The notes under the pieces were generated by a model. It made no database searches. It worked only from the letters and a program-made list of their open reading frames with translations, and was not told where the DNA came from. Positions 33,296-40,982 of a stretch of 64,000 nt of DNA are shown here, piece by piece. Where the stretch lies: assembly GCA_919902775.1 (NCBI GenBank), contig CAKKRJ010000002.1, positions 320,245 through 384,244 on the forward strand, written 5' to 3'. The DNA comes from Burkholderiaceae bacterium (GTDB taxonomy: Bacteria; Pseudomonadota; Gammaproteobacteria; Burkholderiales; Burkholderiaceae_C). Each line of letters opens with the position of its first letter. Position 1 is the stretch's first letter. A program made the translations under genes and the position numbers.

Positions 33296-33410
33296 TGGCA
33301 GGCCGCCCCTGCGGCCGAAGCATTCGCGCGCGGGGGCGTGCTCCCACATGAGGCTCAGGTCTCCCACAAGATTCAGGTGTTTTGTGGCAGGCCGCCCCTG
33401 CGGCCGAAGG
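33296..33410. repeat. Two REP-like elements (family 2) upstream of mutL
   Basis: The 273-bp gap 33247-33519 between divergent mutL and the DedA gene has a full family-2 element at 33296-33348. A second half-element follows at 33383-33410 (TGTGGCAGGCCGCCCCTGCG). Short bridging repeats of CTCCCACA and ATTCAGGT lie between. No gene is seen in this gap; the promoters for mutL and the DedA gene must lie in it. Confidence 0.8.
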
Positions 33411-33519
33411 TGTTCGTTTGCTGGAATGCAGGTGACAAGCAAAGCAGGCATGCGTGTGCAGGGGCCCGCGCCCACAGGGTGGTGTCATCGCCATGTGTGA
33501 GCCCGGGGATAATTGGGGC

Positions 33520-34158
33520 ATGGACCTTTTACTGCAACTCGTCGATTTCATCCTCCATGTGGACCGCCACCTGGCGTCCTTTGTCCACCAATATGGGGTC
33601 TGGGTGTACGCCTTGCTGTTTGTCATCATTTTTGTGGAAACCGGGCTGGTGGTCATGCCGTTTTTGCCGGGCGATTCGCTGCTGTTCATTGTGGGGGCCA
33701 TGTGCGGGGCCGAACTGATGAGCTTGCCCTTGGTGATGGGCTTGTTGCTGGCGGCGGCCATTTTGGGGGACCAGACCAATTACACGGTGGGCCGATACTT
33801 TGGCCCCAAGGTGTTCCGCTGGGAAGACTCGCGGTTTTTCAACCGGCAGGCGTTCTTGCAGGCCAACGCCTTTTATGAAAAGTACGGCGGCATCACCATC
33901 GTGCTGGCGCGTTTCATGCCTTTTATCCGCACCTTTGTGCCCTTTGTGGCCGGGGTGGCCGAGATGTCGCGCCGCAAATTCACCCTGTTCAACGTGCTGG
34001 GTGGGGCCCTCTGGGTGCTGGGTTTGACGCTGGCGGGCTACCTGTTTGGCAACGCGCCCTTTGTGCAGACGCACCTGAGCAAGATCATCTGGGCGCTGAT
34101 TCTGGTGCCGGGGCTGATCGCCATTTTCGGCGCCTGGCGGGCACGCCAATCGGCGTGA
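33520..34158 (+). CDS. DedA/SNARE-associated (VTT domain) membrane protein
   Basis: A 212-residue inner-membrane protein with four to five hydrophobic segments. DedA hallmarks are ETGLVVMPFLPGDSLLF near residue 45, GDQTNYTVGRYFG, RFMPFIRTFVPFVAGVAEM and GGALWVLGLTLAGYLFG. Family members act in undecaprenyl-phosphate or phospholipid flipping and in maintenance of the proton motive force. The ATG at 33520 is chosen because the protein then begins MDLLLQLVDFILHVD, as in relatives; upstream readings run through repeat DNA. Repeats of family 1 follow its stop directly. Confidence 0.93.
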   Translation: MDLLLQLVDFILHVDRHLASFVHQYGVWVYALLFVIIFVETGLVVMPFLPGDSLLFIVGAMCGAELMSLPLVMGLLLAAAILGDQTNYTVGRYFGPKVFRWEDSRFFNRQAFLQANAFYEKYGGITIVLARFMPFIRTFVPFVAGVAEMSRRKFTLFNVLGGALWVLGLTLAGYLFGNAPFVQTHLSKIIWALILVPGLIAIFGAWRARQSA

Positions 34159-34164
34159 AATCTC

Positions 34165-34230
34165 CATGTCGGGGCTGAAGCCACCGACCTACAAAACAAT
34201 CTGTAGGTCGGACCTTCAGGTCCGACATGG
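34165..34230. repeat. Family-1 palindromic repeat pair, large inverted repeat
   Basis: Two units in opposite orientation (34165-34193 and 34202-34230), with core GTCGGACCTTCAGGTCCGAC in the right arm and an imperfect copy in the left, form a stem of about 29 bp with an 8-nt loop. It lies just after the DedA gene and before the convergent kinase gene, so it may serve as a bidirectional transcription end. Confidence 0.75.
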
Positions 34231-34269
34231 GTTGTTGGGGTGCCGGTTCATGTCAAGGCGCCTTCTCCC

Positions 34270-34297
34270 GTAGGTCGGACCTTCAGGTCCGACATGG
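34270..34297. repeat. Family-1 palindromic repeat, single unit
   Basis: GTAGGTCGGACCTTCAGGTC followed by CGACATGG, nearly identical to the right arm at 34202-34230. It ends 5 bp from the stop of the sugar kinase gene and can form a hairpin of about 9 bp around TTCA. The gap 34159-34302 holds no gene. Confidence 0.75.
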
Positions 34298-34302
34298 CAC
34301 TT

Positions 34303-35235
34303 TCAAAACGCCTGGACTTCGGCACAGGTCGGTGGCTGGCAGCCTTGGCGGGTGCAGTTGATGGCGGCGGCTTTCATGGCCAGATCGAGTGTGGCGGCCA
34401 CGCGTTCGGCCGCGCCGTCAGCCTGCAAGGCCCAGTCGGCCAGGGTGTTGCCCCAGAAGGTGTCGCCTGCACCCACGCTGTCGGCCAGGGTGATGGCGGG
34501 CACGGGCAGGTGGTGGTGTTGGCCTTCGATGTCCAGGTGTGCACCGTCTGCGCCACAGGTCAGGGCGATGCGACTCAAAACGCCAGGGGCCACTTGGGCA
34601 CGCAGTTCGTGCACCAAACGTGGCGATTCGGACAGGACCACGTTGACAAAGCCCATGGTCTGCAGGTCTTCGTCGCTGGCCTTGAGCCAGTCGGTCAGCG
34701 CGATCACTTCGTGCAGGGCGCTCACATACTGCGCCAGATCCGGCGCCACTTTGGGCCGCAGGTTGATGTCCACGCTGATGGTCCAGCCCAAAGCGCGTGC
34801 CGCCTTCAGGATGGCCACGACTTTGTGGTGCTCTGGCGGGATCAGCAACAAGGAACCGGTGTGCAGGATGCCCGGTGTTTTTTGCTGCTGCAACTGGGCC
34901 ACGATGCCGTCCACCGTGTAGTCGCGGTCCGCAATGCCTTCGCGGTAAAAGCCGTAGCTCGGTTGTCCGTCGGTTACCTGCACCACGGCCAGCGATGTGG
35001 GCAGGCGGCTTTGGCCACCGGTCAGTTGCACACCGTCTTTTTGCAGCAACTGCGCCATGCCCTGACCGAACAGATCGGTGGACAAGGGGTTCAGGTAAGC
35101 CACAGAGGCCCCGCGCAGCGCAGCAGCGCGGGCCATGTTGAACGGGCTGCCGCCCATCAGCGGCAACAGTCGCCCGTCGGGCTGGGCGATGCAGTCCATC
35201 AGGGCTTCGCCCAGTACAAAAATCGGAGTGGTCAT
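34303..35235 (-). CDS. PfkB-family carbohydrate kinase (fructokinase-like)
   Basis: A sugar kinase of 310 residues. It starts TTPIFVLGEALMDCIA and has GGSPFNMARAAALRG, the first PfkB signature region. It ends with the second signature DSVGAGDTFWGNTLADW, in which the Asp of GAGD is the catalytic base. Length and motifs fit ribokinase/fructokinase enzymes that phosphorylate the sugar brought in by the adjacent transporter. ATG 35235 is chosen because the family N-terminus begins there; it lies 28 bp after the permease stop, in one operon with the permease and binding protein. Fructose is favoured by the FrcBCA-like transporter but ribose or another sugar cannot be excluded. Confidence 0.88.
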   Translation of the reverse strand: MTTPIFVLGEALMDCIAQPDGRLLPLMGGSPFNMARAAALRGASVAYLNPLSTDLFGQGMAQLLQKDGVQLTGGQSRLPTSLAVVQVTDGQPSYGFYREGIADRDYTVDGIVAQLQQQKTPGILHTGSLLLIPPEHHKVVAILKAARALGWTISVDINLRPKVAPDLAQYVSALHEVIALTDWLKASDEDLQTMGFVNVVLSESPRLVHELRAQVAPGVLSRIALTCGADGAHLDIEGQHHHLPVPAITLADSVGAGDTFWGNTLADWALQADGAAERVAATLDLAMKAAAINCTRQGCQPPTCAEVQAF

Positions 35236-35263
35236 GGCAATCAAGGGGGTTGTGGAGGGGGGC

Positions 35264-36208
35264 TTATTTTTTGAGCAGGTGCTTGCGGCGCACCACGTCG
35301 ATCCACACGGCAATGATCACCACCGCACCGATGGCCATCATCTGTTTGAACTGCGAGACTTCCATCAGGTTCATGCCGTTGCGGATCATGGTGATCAGCA
35401 CCGCACCCAGCAAGCTGCCCCAGATGCTGCCGCGACCACCAAACAGCGATGTGCCGCCCAGAATGACGGCCGCAATCGCGTCCAGTTCGAACATTTGCGC
35501 CATTTTTCCGCTGGACGAATCCATGCGGGCCATCAGCACGATGGCCGCCAACGCGCAGCACAGGCCCGAGATCACGTACACCCCCAGCTTGTACCAGCGG
35601 ATGTTGATGCCCACCTGGCGGGCACCCATTTCGTTGGAGCCCATGGCGTACACGTAGCGGCCGATTTTGGTGCTGGACAAAATGAAAGCCATCACGACAA
35701 AAAAGACGCCCGTGATCAGTGTGGGCATGGGCACGCCCAGCACAGAGCCGTAGCCGATGAAGGGCAGGGGATCGGGCAGGCCGGCGTTGTCAAAACCGCC
35801 CGTGAGGTCAAACGCCAGGCCACGCCACAGCGTCAGACCCCCCAGCGTGACGATGAATGCCGGAATCCCGACAAAGGCCACCAGGTAACCATTGAACAGG
35901 CCCACGGCAGCGCCAATGGCCAGCGCGACGGCCATGGCCAGAACAGGGTCAAGGCCGATTTTGATCATCAGGTGACCCGCCACCGCACCGGCCAGGGCGG
36001 TCAAAGCGCCCACGGCCAGATCGACGCCGCCGGTCAGGATCACAAAAGTTTGTCCACCCGCCAGCAAGGCGATGACCGAGGCCTGTACCAGGATGTTGGA
36101 CAGGTTGCCCGTGGTCAGAAAGTAGGGCGAGGCGAAGGTGAGCAAGACGCCCAGCACGATGACCGCCACCAGGGCGCCGTACCACTCTTGTCGGGTGATG
36201 GATTTCAT
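35264..36208 (-). CDS. Sugar ABC transporter permease (RbsC/FrcC-like)
   Basis: An inner-membrane permease of 314 residues with eight to ten hydrophobic helices. It has the RbsC-family patterns NILVQASVIALLAGGQTFVILTGG split across the first helices, DLAVGALTALAG, and GGTSLFGGRGSIWGSLLGA near the C-terminus. It forms the channel with the binding protein (36258-37223) and the ATPase encoded divergently (37391-38179). A stem-loop with a T-run lies between it and the binding-protein gene, so lower expression than the binding protein is expected. Confidence 0.93.
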   Translation of the reverse strand: MKSITRQEWYGALVAVIVLGVLLTFASPYFLTTGNLSNILVQASVIALLAGGQTFVILTGGVDLAVGALTALAGAVAGHLMIKIGLDPVLAMAVALAIGAAVGLFNGYLVAFVGIPAFIVTLGGLTLWRGLAFDLTGGFDNAGLPDPLPFIGYGSVLGVPMPTLITGVFFVVMAFILSSTKIGRYVYAMGSNEMGARQVGINIRWYKLGVYVISGLCCALAAIVLMARMDSSSGKMAQMFELDAIAAVILGGTSLFGGRGSIWGSLLGAVLITMIRNGMNLMEVSQFKQMMAIGAVVIIAVWIDVVRRKHLLKK

Positions 36209-36220
36209 AAGTTTCTCGCT

Positions 36221-36250
36221 AAAAAAGAAGCCCGGACCCGCAGGTCCGGG
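36221..36250 (-). terminator. Stem-loop with T-run between binding-protein and permease genes
   Basis: On the minus strand CCCGGAC, CTGCGG loop and GTCCGGG form a 7-bp GC stem (36231-36250), followed by CTTCTTTTTT (36221-36230). This is an intrinsic-terminator shape inside the operon. A partial terminator after the binding-protein gene would give excess receptor over permease, a common arrangement in ABC uptake operons. Confidence 0.65.
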
Positions 36251-36257
36251 CGGGCCA

Positions 36258-37223
36258 TCACTTGGCCTTGACTTTCATGAACTGGCCCACTCCGGAGTCG
36301 GCGGCGAACTTGTCCACGTTGGCCGGCAACACCAGGAAGGAGCCGGTGTCGATGCGGGCTTCGACCTTTTTGCCTTGTGCCGCAGCGATGGCGGTTTCCA
36401 CGCCCACTTGACCAATCTTGGCCAGCATTTGCGCGGCGTTGGCTTGTTGCCAGCCTTGCTTCATCATGTCCAGGCCGCCAGGGGAGCCGTCAAAGCCAGC
36501 GATCTTCACGTCGCCAGGCTTCTTGCCAGCGGCCATCAGCGCGGCCTTGGCACCCAGGGCACCGCCGTCCCATGCGCAGGCGATCACCTTGGCATTGGGG
36601 TTGGCGCGCAAAGCGGCTTCCACCCCGTTTTGGGCCATGGTCTGGTCCCAGGTGGTGGGCACTTCCACAATCTTGACGTTCTTGCGGCCTGCATTCAGTG
36701 CGTCCACAAAGCCTTTTTTGCGCTCTTGGCCGGTGGATTGGCCTTGGTCGCCAGTCACATAGATCACGGTGTCGCCGTCTTTGATCTCGCCTGCAGCCCA
36801 CTTGCCTTGCACGTTGGCGGCCTTGATGTTGTCGGTGGCGACATACGAGGTGATCTTGGCACCGGTGATGCCGGTGTCCACGGCGACCACCGCGATGCCT
36901 GCGGCCAAAGCCTTGTTGATGGCCGGGGCAATGCCGGCAGAGTCCACGGGCGCGATGGCGATCGCATTGACTTTGCGGGTGATCATGTCTTCCACGATGG
37001 CCAGCTGGCGTGACAGCTCGCCTTTGTCGGCGGCCAACTCGATGAATTTCACGCCCTTGGCCTGACCGGCTTTCTTGGCGCCGCCGTTGATCAGTGTCCA
37101 GCCTTCGTTGGTGTTGCCGTTGGTGATGTAGGCCACGGTCACGTCAGCGGCCATGGCCGAGGTGAACAAGGTGGCTGCCGCTGCAGCGATGGCCAGGCGG
37201 CCGAATGTGCGTTTCGTGATCAT
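36258..37223 (-). CDS. Periplasmic sugar-binding protein (RbsB/FrcB-like)
   Basis: A solute receptor of 321 residues with a cleavable signal peptide (MITKRTFGRLAIAAAAATLF, cut after AMA). The type I periplasmic-binding fold shows VAYITNGNTNEGW, IAIAPVDSAGIAPAINKA, VAVDTGI and KIAGFDGSPGGLDMM. It delivers sugar to the permease. Similarity in style to the rhizobial fructose receptor FrcB, together with the short single-domain ATPase, suggests fructose, possibly also ribose or mannose. ATG 37223 is preceded by a GGAG ribosome site at normal spacing. It is the first gene of the minus-strand half of the sugar locus, expressed from the shared gap at 37224-37390. Confidence 0.9.
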   Translation of the reverse strand: MITKRTFGRLAIAAAAATLFTSAMAADVTVAYITNGNTNEGWTLINGGAKKAGQAKGVKFIELAADKGELSRQLAIVEDMITRKVNAIAIAPVDSAGIAPAINKALAAGIAVVAVDTGITGAKITSYVATDNIKAANVQGKWAAGEIKDGDTVIYVTGDQGQSTGQERKKGFVDALNAGRKNVKIVEVPTTWDQTMAQNGVEAALRANPNAKVIACAWDGGALGAKAALMAAGKKPGDVKIAGFDGSPGGLDMMKQGWQQANAAQMLAKIGQVGVETAIAAAQGKKVEARIDTGSFLVLPANVDKFAADSGVGQFMKVKAK

Positions 37224-37310
37224 GGGTTTTATCTCCGTTGTTGAGGATGTCGTCGGACAGAAAACCTCTTTTCCTGACCGCCAGCGGATTAGAAACGGAA
37301 ATCTCGACTA

Positions 37311-37331
37311 AGTAAACCTAGTAGTTTTACT
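37311..37331. promoter_or_regulatory. Inverted-repeat operator candidate between the divergent sugar operons
   Basis: AGTAAA, 9 bp, TTTACT forms a perfect 6-bp dyad inside an AT-rich island (about 37305-37345), in the only gap shared by both halves of the sugar locus. It is a good candidate site for the ROK regulator encoded at 38636-39859. A weak TTGCAT / TTACTT promoter for the minus-strand operon would overlap it. Confidence 0.45.
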
Positions 37332-37390
37332 AATGCAAGAAATCTTGAAATGCGCGATGCTTGGCACCATTCCTCGTGAAAGCAACCGCC

Positions 37391-38179
37391 ATGTCATCTT
37401 CCAAACCCGTTCTTGAAATCCACCAGTTGACCAAGCACTACGGCGGCGTCAAAGCCCTGACCGATGCGCAATTTCGCCTGTTGCCGGGCGAGCATGCCGC
37501 CATCGTGGGTGACAACGGCGCGGGCAAAAGCACCTTTGTGCGCCTGATCACGGGGGCCGAGCAACCCAACACGGGCGACATCCTGCTGGACGGGCAAAAG
37601 GTCCATTTCGAGTCGCCCCTGGACGCTCGCGAGCAGGGCATCGAAACCGTGTACCAGACGCTGGCGCTGGCCGAAGACCTGGATGTGCCGGCCAACATTT
37701 TTCTGGGCCGCGAGATCACCCACCTGAACCTGGGGCCCTTGTCCATCCTGAACCACAAGGCCATGCGCGAGAAATCGGCCAGCATGCTGGCCACCACCGG
37801 GGTGAAGATCCAGGACATGTCCGAAAGCCTGCGCGGCATGTCGGGCGGCCAGCGCCAGTGCGTGGCGATTGCCCGTGCCGCCGGTTTCGCCAAAAAACTC
37901 ATCATCCTGGACGAGCCGACCGCGGCCTTGGGTGTGCAAGAGACCGCCCGCGTGGAAGAGATCATCAAGGGGCTCAAAAAACAGGGCATTCCGCTCATCA
38001 TCATCAGCCACAACCTGCGCCAGGTGTTTGACCTGGTGGACCGCATCTGGGTGTTCCGTCAGGGCCGCATCATCTGCAGCCGCCTGACGCGCGAGACCAA
38101 CCCCGAAGAAATCGTGGGCCTGATCACCGGGGCCATCAACCCGGCCAGCCTGCGTTCAGAAGAGGCGGTCGCATGCTGA
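37391..38179 (+). CDS. Sugar ABC transporter ATP-binding protein (FrcA-like, single domain)
   Basis: A 262-residue ATPase with Walker A GDNGAGKSTF, signature MSGGQRQCVAIARA and Walker B LIILDEPTAALG followed by switch His in IIISHNL. RbsA/XylG-type sugar ATPases usually have two fused ATPase domains (about 500 residues); this one has a single domain as in FrcA. It is therefore taken as full length, not truncated. The start at ATG 37391 avoids the unrelated upstream in-frame ATG at 37361. It is divergent from the binding-protein operon and overlaps the mutarotase gene by 7 bp. Confidence 0.9.
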   Translation: MSSSKPVLEIHQLTKHYGGVKALTDAQFRLLPGEHAAIVGDNGAGKSTFVRLITGAEQPNTGDILLDGQKVHFESPLDAREQGIETVYQTLALAEDLDVPANIFLGREITHLNLGPLSILNHKAMREKSASMLATTGVKIQDMSESLRGMSGGQRQCVAIARAAGFAKKLIILDEPTAALGVQETARVEEIIKGLKKQGIPLIIISHNLRQVFDLVDRIWVFRQGRIICSRLTRETNPEEIVGLITGAINPASLRSEEAVAC

Positions 38180-38613
38180 AAGGGATCGATCCGCTGCTGA
38201 CGCCCGAGTTGCTGATGCACCTGTGCGCCATGGGCCATGGGGAATGGGTGGCCGTGGTGGATGCGAACTTCACCGCCGACTTTTTGAGCCACGGCAAGCC
38301 CGTGGTGCGCATTCCCGGCCACAGCCTGGAGCGGGTGAGCCGTGCCGTGTTGTCGGTGTTGCCGCTGGCCGTCGATGTGGCGCAACCGGCCGCGTTCATG
38401 CGCGTGTGCCACAGCCCCGAAGGCCACCGCACGGCGGCCCAGCAGGCCGTGCTCGATCTGGTCGTGGCCGAGGGGTGGACCGCCGATCAGGTCGAGCCCG
38501 TCGAACGCTATGCTTTTTACGAGAAAATCAAAGGGGCCAGCCTGATCGTGCAAAGCGGTGAGGGCACGGCTTACGGCAACGTCCTGTTTTGCAAGGGCGT
38601 GATCCTCGTCTGA
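38173..38613 (+). CDS. RbsD/FucU-family sugar mutarotase
   Basis: A 146-residue protein of the RbsD/FucU family, which interconverts sugar anomers or ring forms in the cytoplasm before phosphorylation. Visible signatures are LTPELLMHLCAMGHGEWVAV, DANFTA, an internal VERYAFYEKIKGAS and the C-terminal GEGTAYGNVLFCKGV. The Arg/Tyr and His of these motifs form the sugar pocket. The FucU-like C-terminus (Y.N...KG) fits better than RbsD, but the sugar is not decided by sequence alone. It overlaps the ATPase gene by 7 bp and precedes the ROK regulator by 22 bp. Confidence 0.88.
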   Translation: MLKGIDPLLTPELLMHLCAMGHGEWVAVVDANFTADFLSHGKPVVRIPGHSLERVSRAVLSVLPLAVDVAQPAAFMRVCHSPEGHRTAAQQAVLDLVVAEGWTADQVEPVERYAFYEKIKGASLIVQSGEGTAYGNVLFCKGVILV

Positions 38614-38635
38614 TTTTGAAACGCCTGTACCTGCC

Positions 38636-39859
38636 ATGAACTCTGCGCCCACGACCCCAGCCATGCGGGGCTCCAACCATGTCGGGATGCGCCAGTTCAA
38701 TGAACGCATCGTGCTGCAGGCGATCCGCCACCACGGCGCCATCCCCAAGGCCGACCTGGCCCGCCTGACCCAGCTGTCCACCCAAACCGTGGCCATCATC
38801 GTGGGGCGCTTGCTGGACGACGGCTTGCTGCTCAAGCAAGACCGGGTGCGGGGCAAGATCGGTCAGCCTTCGGTGCCGCTGTCGCTCAACCCGCAAGGCG
38901 CGTTCAGTGTGGGCATCCAGGTGGGGCGGCGCAATCTGGAACTGCTGGTGGCCGATTTCACCGGCAAACCTGTGGAGCGGGTGGAAGTACTGTACGACTA
39001 CCCCGACCCGGATGGGCTGTTCCAGTCGATGGCGCAAGGCCTGCACACCCTGCAAGAGCGCATGGGGCCTTTGTGGTCACGCACTGTGGGCGTGGGCCTG
39101 ACGGCACCTCTGTCGCTGCACAAATGGGCCGACCTGCTGGGCGGTCAGGCCGCACAGGCGCTGGCCCGCTGGGAACACATCGATTTACCGGCCCGTGTGC
39201 AGGCCCTGACCGATTTGCCGGTGGTGTTTGCCAAAGACACCACCGCCGCTTGCGTGGCCGAGTTGCTGCAAGGCCATGGCCGCAGCGTGCGCAGTTTTCT
39301 CTATGTTTTTGTCGGCACCTTCATTGGCGGTGGTTTGGTGCTGTCCGGCCACATCATGAACGGCGAGCGCGGCAACGCCGGGGCCATTGGCTCGTTGCCG
39401 GTGGGCTTGGCGTCCAGCGTGAAAAAAGAGACGGGCATGCCGCCGCAGTTGCTGCAAAAAGCCTCGGGCTGGCAGTTGGAGCAAGCCTTGCTCGCGGCGG
39501 GTCACGACCCGTTGCTGATCCACCAGGACAGCATCATGGACGCGGCCTATGCCGGATTCACCACGCCGTGGATCGCCCAAGCCAGTCAGGCGCTGGCCAT
39601 GACGGTGGCCAGTTCTGCCGCTTTGCTCGATCTGGACGCGGTGGTGATGGACGGCTCGCTGGGCGCGCCCCTCATGACCGCGCTGATGGCCGCCACGCAA
39701 GAGGCGCTGGCCGGGTACCGCTTTGACGGCATGCACCAGCCGCAACTGCTGGCGGGCCAGGTGGGCGCACATGCCCGTGCTTTGGGGGGCGCTTTGCTGC
39801 CCCTGCACAGCCAGTTTTTCCCGGACAAAGACATCTTTCTGAAGCAGGACAACCCATGA
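38636..39859 (+). CDS. ROK-family transcriptional regulator of the sugar locus
   Basis: A 407-residue ROK repressor. An N-terminal winged helix (about 18-80, NERIVLQAIRHHGAIPKADL ... VAIIVGRLLDDGLL) precedes a sugar-kinase-like ROK domain (about 90-390, VGVGLTAPLS, VFVGTFIGGGLVLSG, GERGNAGAIG). The Cys-rich zinc motif common in ROK proteins is not evident, so zinc may be absent. It probably senses the imported sugar and binds the AGTAAA/TTTACT dyad at 37311-37331. Analogous FrcR-type ROK regulators accompany fructose transporters in rhizobia. The stop overlaps the aldolase start (ATGA). Confidence 0.88.
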   Translation: MNSAPTTPAMRGSNHVGMRQFNERIVLQAIRHHGAIPKADLARLTQLSTQTVAIIVGRLLDDGLLLKQDRVRGKIGQPSVPLSLNPQGAFSVGIQVGRRNLELLVADFTGKPVERVEVLYDYPDPDGLFQSMAQGLHTLQERMGPLWSRTVGVGLTAPLSLHKWADLLGGQAAQALARWEHIDLPARVQALTDLPVVFAKDTTAACVAELLQGHGRSVRSFLYVFVGTFIGGGLVLSGHIMNGERGNAGAIGSLPVGLASSVKKETGMPPQLLQKASGWQLEQALLAAGHDPLLIHQDSIMDAAYAGFTTPWIAQASQALAMTVASSAALLDLDAVVMDGSLGAPLMTALMAATQEALAGYRFDGMHQPQLLAGQVGAHARALGGALLPLHSQFFPDKDIFLKQDNP

Positions 39860-40527
39860 AGTTTTACCTCGATTCCGCTGACGCCCGCCAATGGGCGCTG
39901 CCCGCAGGTTGCCCACCCGTGCAAGGCGTGACCACCAACCCCACGCTGGTGATGCAAGCGGGTTTGCCGGTCAGCCTGCCGGGCTATCTGCAACTGGTGG
40001 CGCAAGCCGGTGAGGCGCGCGTGCCTGAGTTGATGCTGCAACTGCCCCGCGCCGATGTGGGCGAAGCTGCGCAATGGCTGGAAGTGTTGCTGCCCGCCGC
40101 CGTGCAGGCCCGGGTGCGCTTGACCATCAAACTGCCTTGCCACCCCGACTGGCAGCCCGTGCTGCGCGAGGTGCAGGCCTGGGGCGTGCCCACCTTGCTG
40201 ACCGGCTTGTCCAACCCGGTGCAACTGCTGTGGGCCCGGGCGCAAGGGGCCAACTTTGTGGCGCCCTATGTGGGCCGCCTGCAAGCCGACGGGCGCGATG
40301 TCTGGTCACTGATCGACGCCTGCGTGGCCGTGCAGGCCGACGGCCTGCAATTGCTGGCCGCCAGCATCAAGTCGGCCGATGTGCTGTCCCGCCTGATCGC
40401 CTGCGGAGCCCACGCCGTCACGGTGCGCCCCGAGTTCGCAGCCGGCCTGGCCACCGATCCGCTCACACTGGCGGCGATGGCGCAGTTTGACCGGGATGTG
40501 CAAGCGAGCCAGAACGCCGTCTTGTAG
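39856..40527 (+). CDS. Transaldolase-like / fructose-6-phosphate aldolase family protein
   Basis: A class I aldolase of the small transaldolase family, 223 residues. MKFYLDSADAR and GVTTNPTLV mark the N-terminus. RLTIKLPC carries the expected Schiff-base Lys, and the later LLAASIKSADVLSRLIACGAHAVTV matches the family's GA.S(I/L)R region. Members cleave fructose 6-phosphate to dihydroxyacetone and glyceraldehyde 3-phosphate or act as transaldolases. Coupled by ATGA to the ROK regulator, it would take the product of the kinase at 34303-35235 into central metabolism. Family relatives are often 212-220 residues, so it is full length. Confidence 0.82.
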   Translation: MKFYLDSADARQWALPAGCPPVQGVTTNPTLVMQAGLPVSLPGYLQLVAQAGEARVPELMLQLPRADVGEAAQWLEVLLPAAVQARVRLTIKLPCHPDWQPVLREVQAWGVPTLLTGLSNPVQLLWARAQGANFVAPYVGRLQADGRDVWSLIDACVAVQADGLQLLAASIKSADVLSRLIACGAHAVTVRPEFAAGLATDPLTLAAMAQFDRDVQASQNAVL

Positions 40528-40549
40528 GTCGGTACCTTCAGGTCCGACG
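40523..40549. repeat. Family-1 palindromic repeat after the aldolase gene
   Basis: TGTAGGTCGGTACCTTCAGG followed by TCCGACG overlaps the last bases of the aldolase gene. A degenerate half (CGGGCTCCGACGCGG) follows. It resembles the units at 34202-34230, 34270-34297 and 60240-60291. The gap 40528-40732 has no gene; it contains only this element and one of family 2. Confidence 0.7.
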
Positions 40550-40614
40550 TTTCGGGCTCCGACGCGGATCTGTCATGAACCTGTGCGACGCTCCGGATGA
40601 TGAACGGTAACGGG

Positions 40615-40683
40615 CATTCGCGCGCAGGGGCGCGCTTCCACAAGGTTTCCGGTTTTTGTGGGAGGCCGCCCCTGCGGCCGAAG
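40615..40683. repeat. Family-2 REP-like element, inverted two-part copy
   Basis: GCATTCGCGCGCAGGGGCGC and TGTGGGAGGCCGCCCCTGCG are arranged around a short spacer. They share the sequence of the mutL-internal copy but with the two halves in the opposite order. It lies 50 bp from the truncated amiC copy that marks the left edge of the aromatic cluster. Confidence 0.7.
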
Positions 40684-40732
40684 GCTGTTCTTTCACGTTA
40701 AGCCACCGACCTGGAACGCATGGCGCGGCCGC

Positions 40733-40952
40733 TCAAATGGACCGATACCGCGCCAACGGCGGGTTGCGTGAGAAGTACTGCAGGATGCCGCGCATGAGGG
40801 CGTCGGTGAGTTGCTTTTGGTAGGCCTCGCTGCCCAGTTTTTCTTCTTCTTCGGGGTTGCTGATGAAGGCGGTCTCGACCAGCACGCTGGGGATTTCGGG
40901 GGCTTTGAGTACGGCGAAACCCGCTTGTTCGACCCGGGGTTTGTGCAGGCGG
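40733..40952 (-). pseudogene. Duplicated 3' fragment of amiC (N-acetylmuramoyl-L-alanine amidase)
   Basis: 220 bp match 51671-51890 with three substitutions (at 40910, 40922 and 40931), all within 45 bp of the inner end. It encodes the last 72 residues of the amidase (from LHKPRVEQAGF to PLARYRSI) and the stop codon. No domain start or catalytic half is present, so it is a remnant. The apparent longer frame to 41236 merely continues through the opposite frame of the maleylacetate reductase gene. The fragment marks the left boundary of the inserted aromatic cluster. Confidence 0.93.
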
Positions 40953-40982
40953 CACGGCTTCAGCATGCCCATGTTCTGGCAG

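Noticed and set aside
37391-38179. Truncated sugar ATPase missing its second domain
   Set aside because: Single-domain ATPases are normal in FrcA-type systems, the gene has a complete motif set and overlaps the next gene without signs of decay.
40615-40952. Family-2 repeat plus amiC fragment as inverted repeats of an insertion sequence
   Set aside because: No transposase, no matching terminal inverted repeats and no short target duplication; the 220-bp copies are direct and derive from a gene.
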